A stretch of DNA of 64,000 bases from Amaranthus tricolor (taxonomy: Eukaryota > Streptophyta > Magnoliopsida > Caryophyllales > Amaranthaceae): contig NC_080062.1 of NCBI RefSeq assembly GCF_026212465.1, positions 7,969,817-8,033,816 of the forward strand, in the 5' to 3' direction. The translations under genes and the position numbers were made by a program. The notes below the pieces were generated by a model, which worked only from the letters and a program-made list of their open reading frames with translations, did not search any database and was not told the origin of the DNA. Positions 63,175 to 64,000 of this stretch are shown here, in pieces; position 1 is the stretch's first letter, and each line of letters begins with the position of its first letter.

Positions 63175-63785
63175 AGGGGTACTAATGATTGGCTCAAAAT
63201 CAAATTAAAAAAAAAAAAACTTAATTTTGACCTAAAAATGACTAATTTTAACATTAAAGCGATCAATTTTTACTTACAAGTTTATAACCTTAAATGGATC
63301 AATAATGATTAATTATGATCTTTTTGAAGTGACCAATTTCGATGTTAAAGTGATCGATCAATTCAGACCTTAAAGTAATCAGTTTTATATAAAATCATTA
63401 TTATAACATTAGAGCGGACAACTTTAACTTGATAACTAACAAGTGAAAAAATGATCAATTATAACCTTAAAGTAATCAATTTGAAGCTTATAGCGCTAAA
63501 TTATAAGTCATCACATGTTTGGTTATCAATTAAACTCATAATTTCAAATGAGTTCATAATAACATTAAAAAGATGAATTATAATCTTAAAGAGTTAAGTT
63601 TTGACCATCAAATTACAAAATATAAATAATTAATTATAACTTTAATAAAAAATAAATTTTGACCTTAAAACTATTAATTACGATCTTAAATTTATCAATT
63701 AGTGATCATATATTATTGAAAAAAAAATTATAATTGAACCAATTGACCAACTCATGTATATTAGTCTCACAATAAGGCGGTCTAG
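63175..63785. mobile_element. Element with a ~20-bp degenerate tandem interior (locus D)
   Basis: The region repeats a unit like ataaccttaaagtgatcaat about 20 times in diverged form. Its reverse complement matches the unit of locus A (21664-22092). The right end reads gtctcacaataaggcggtct. The left end is near tgagaggggtactaatgatt. Non-coding. Confidence 0.5.
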
Positions 63786-63822
63786 ACCTTTTGTTTTTAA
63801 AATCTCCAACCTAACGAAAATG

Positions 63823-64000
63823 TACTCCCTCTGTTCTTTTTTGATCTTCCACTTTGGGTTTTTCACACATATTAAGGAAGATAGAATCTTTGGGTTGTAG
63901 TGGGTATTATTTTAATTAAATAGTAGTGTGAAATAATGATTGTATTGCACTACAAAAAACTCTTCATTTAGCGATGGAAAAATGGCGACAGGAACAGCTG
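63823..64000. mobile_element. Start of a Stowaway-like MITE, cut by the window end
   Basis: tactccctctgttctttttt is a typical left terminus preceded by a likely TA target. The right end was not found before the window ends, so the extent is unknown. Confidence 0.45.

Overview
The window is nuclear DNA of a flowering plant. It is AT-rich, with GT-AG introns, a cytosolic-type tRNA-Asp, a MIR156 gene and dense small transposons. The many short pieces carrying 'gagacggtctc'-type ends fit a eudicot, possibly of the order Caryophyllales; the order is a low-confidence guess.

The gene-bearing part is roughly the first 16 kb. A PDS5C-like cohesin cofactor gene (+ strand, 13 visible exons between 2238 and 9981, first coding exon not in the window) is followed by a complete, uninterrupted coding sequence for a Prp28/RH21-type spliceosomal DEAD-box helicase (13401-15512), with a probable intron in its 5' leader. 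A MIR156 precursor (35794-35988) stands alone in the middle of the window, and a single tRNA-Asp(GTC) gene lies at 57794-57865. No other protein-coding gene could be supported.

The remaining ~45 kb is repeat-derived. Several elements are defined by both termini and target-site duplications (TSDs): hAT-type elements at 39663-40180, 54365-54870, 59785-60696 and 61823-62951; a solo LTR of the 5S-bearing Cassandra type at 51462-51719; Mutator-like long-inverted-repeat elements at 29588-29989 and 43267-43766 (a third at 42253-42904); a Tourist-like element at 38676-38975; and several Stowaway-like elements. The hAT-type element at 59785-60696 carries a decayed piece of a DUF1685 gene. Other loci are foldback elements made of repeated short palindromes, and elements whose interior is a degenerate ~20-22 bp tandem array. 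Nesting is clear around 59.8-61.4 kb (hAT and Stowaway inside one array) and 45.9-46.2 kb.

The genes do not form a functional cluster: chromosome cohesion, splicing and developmental-phase control by miR156 are independent roles. Stretches without a call are mostly AT-rich and are described individually; old repeats too decayed to recognise are probably present there.
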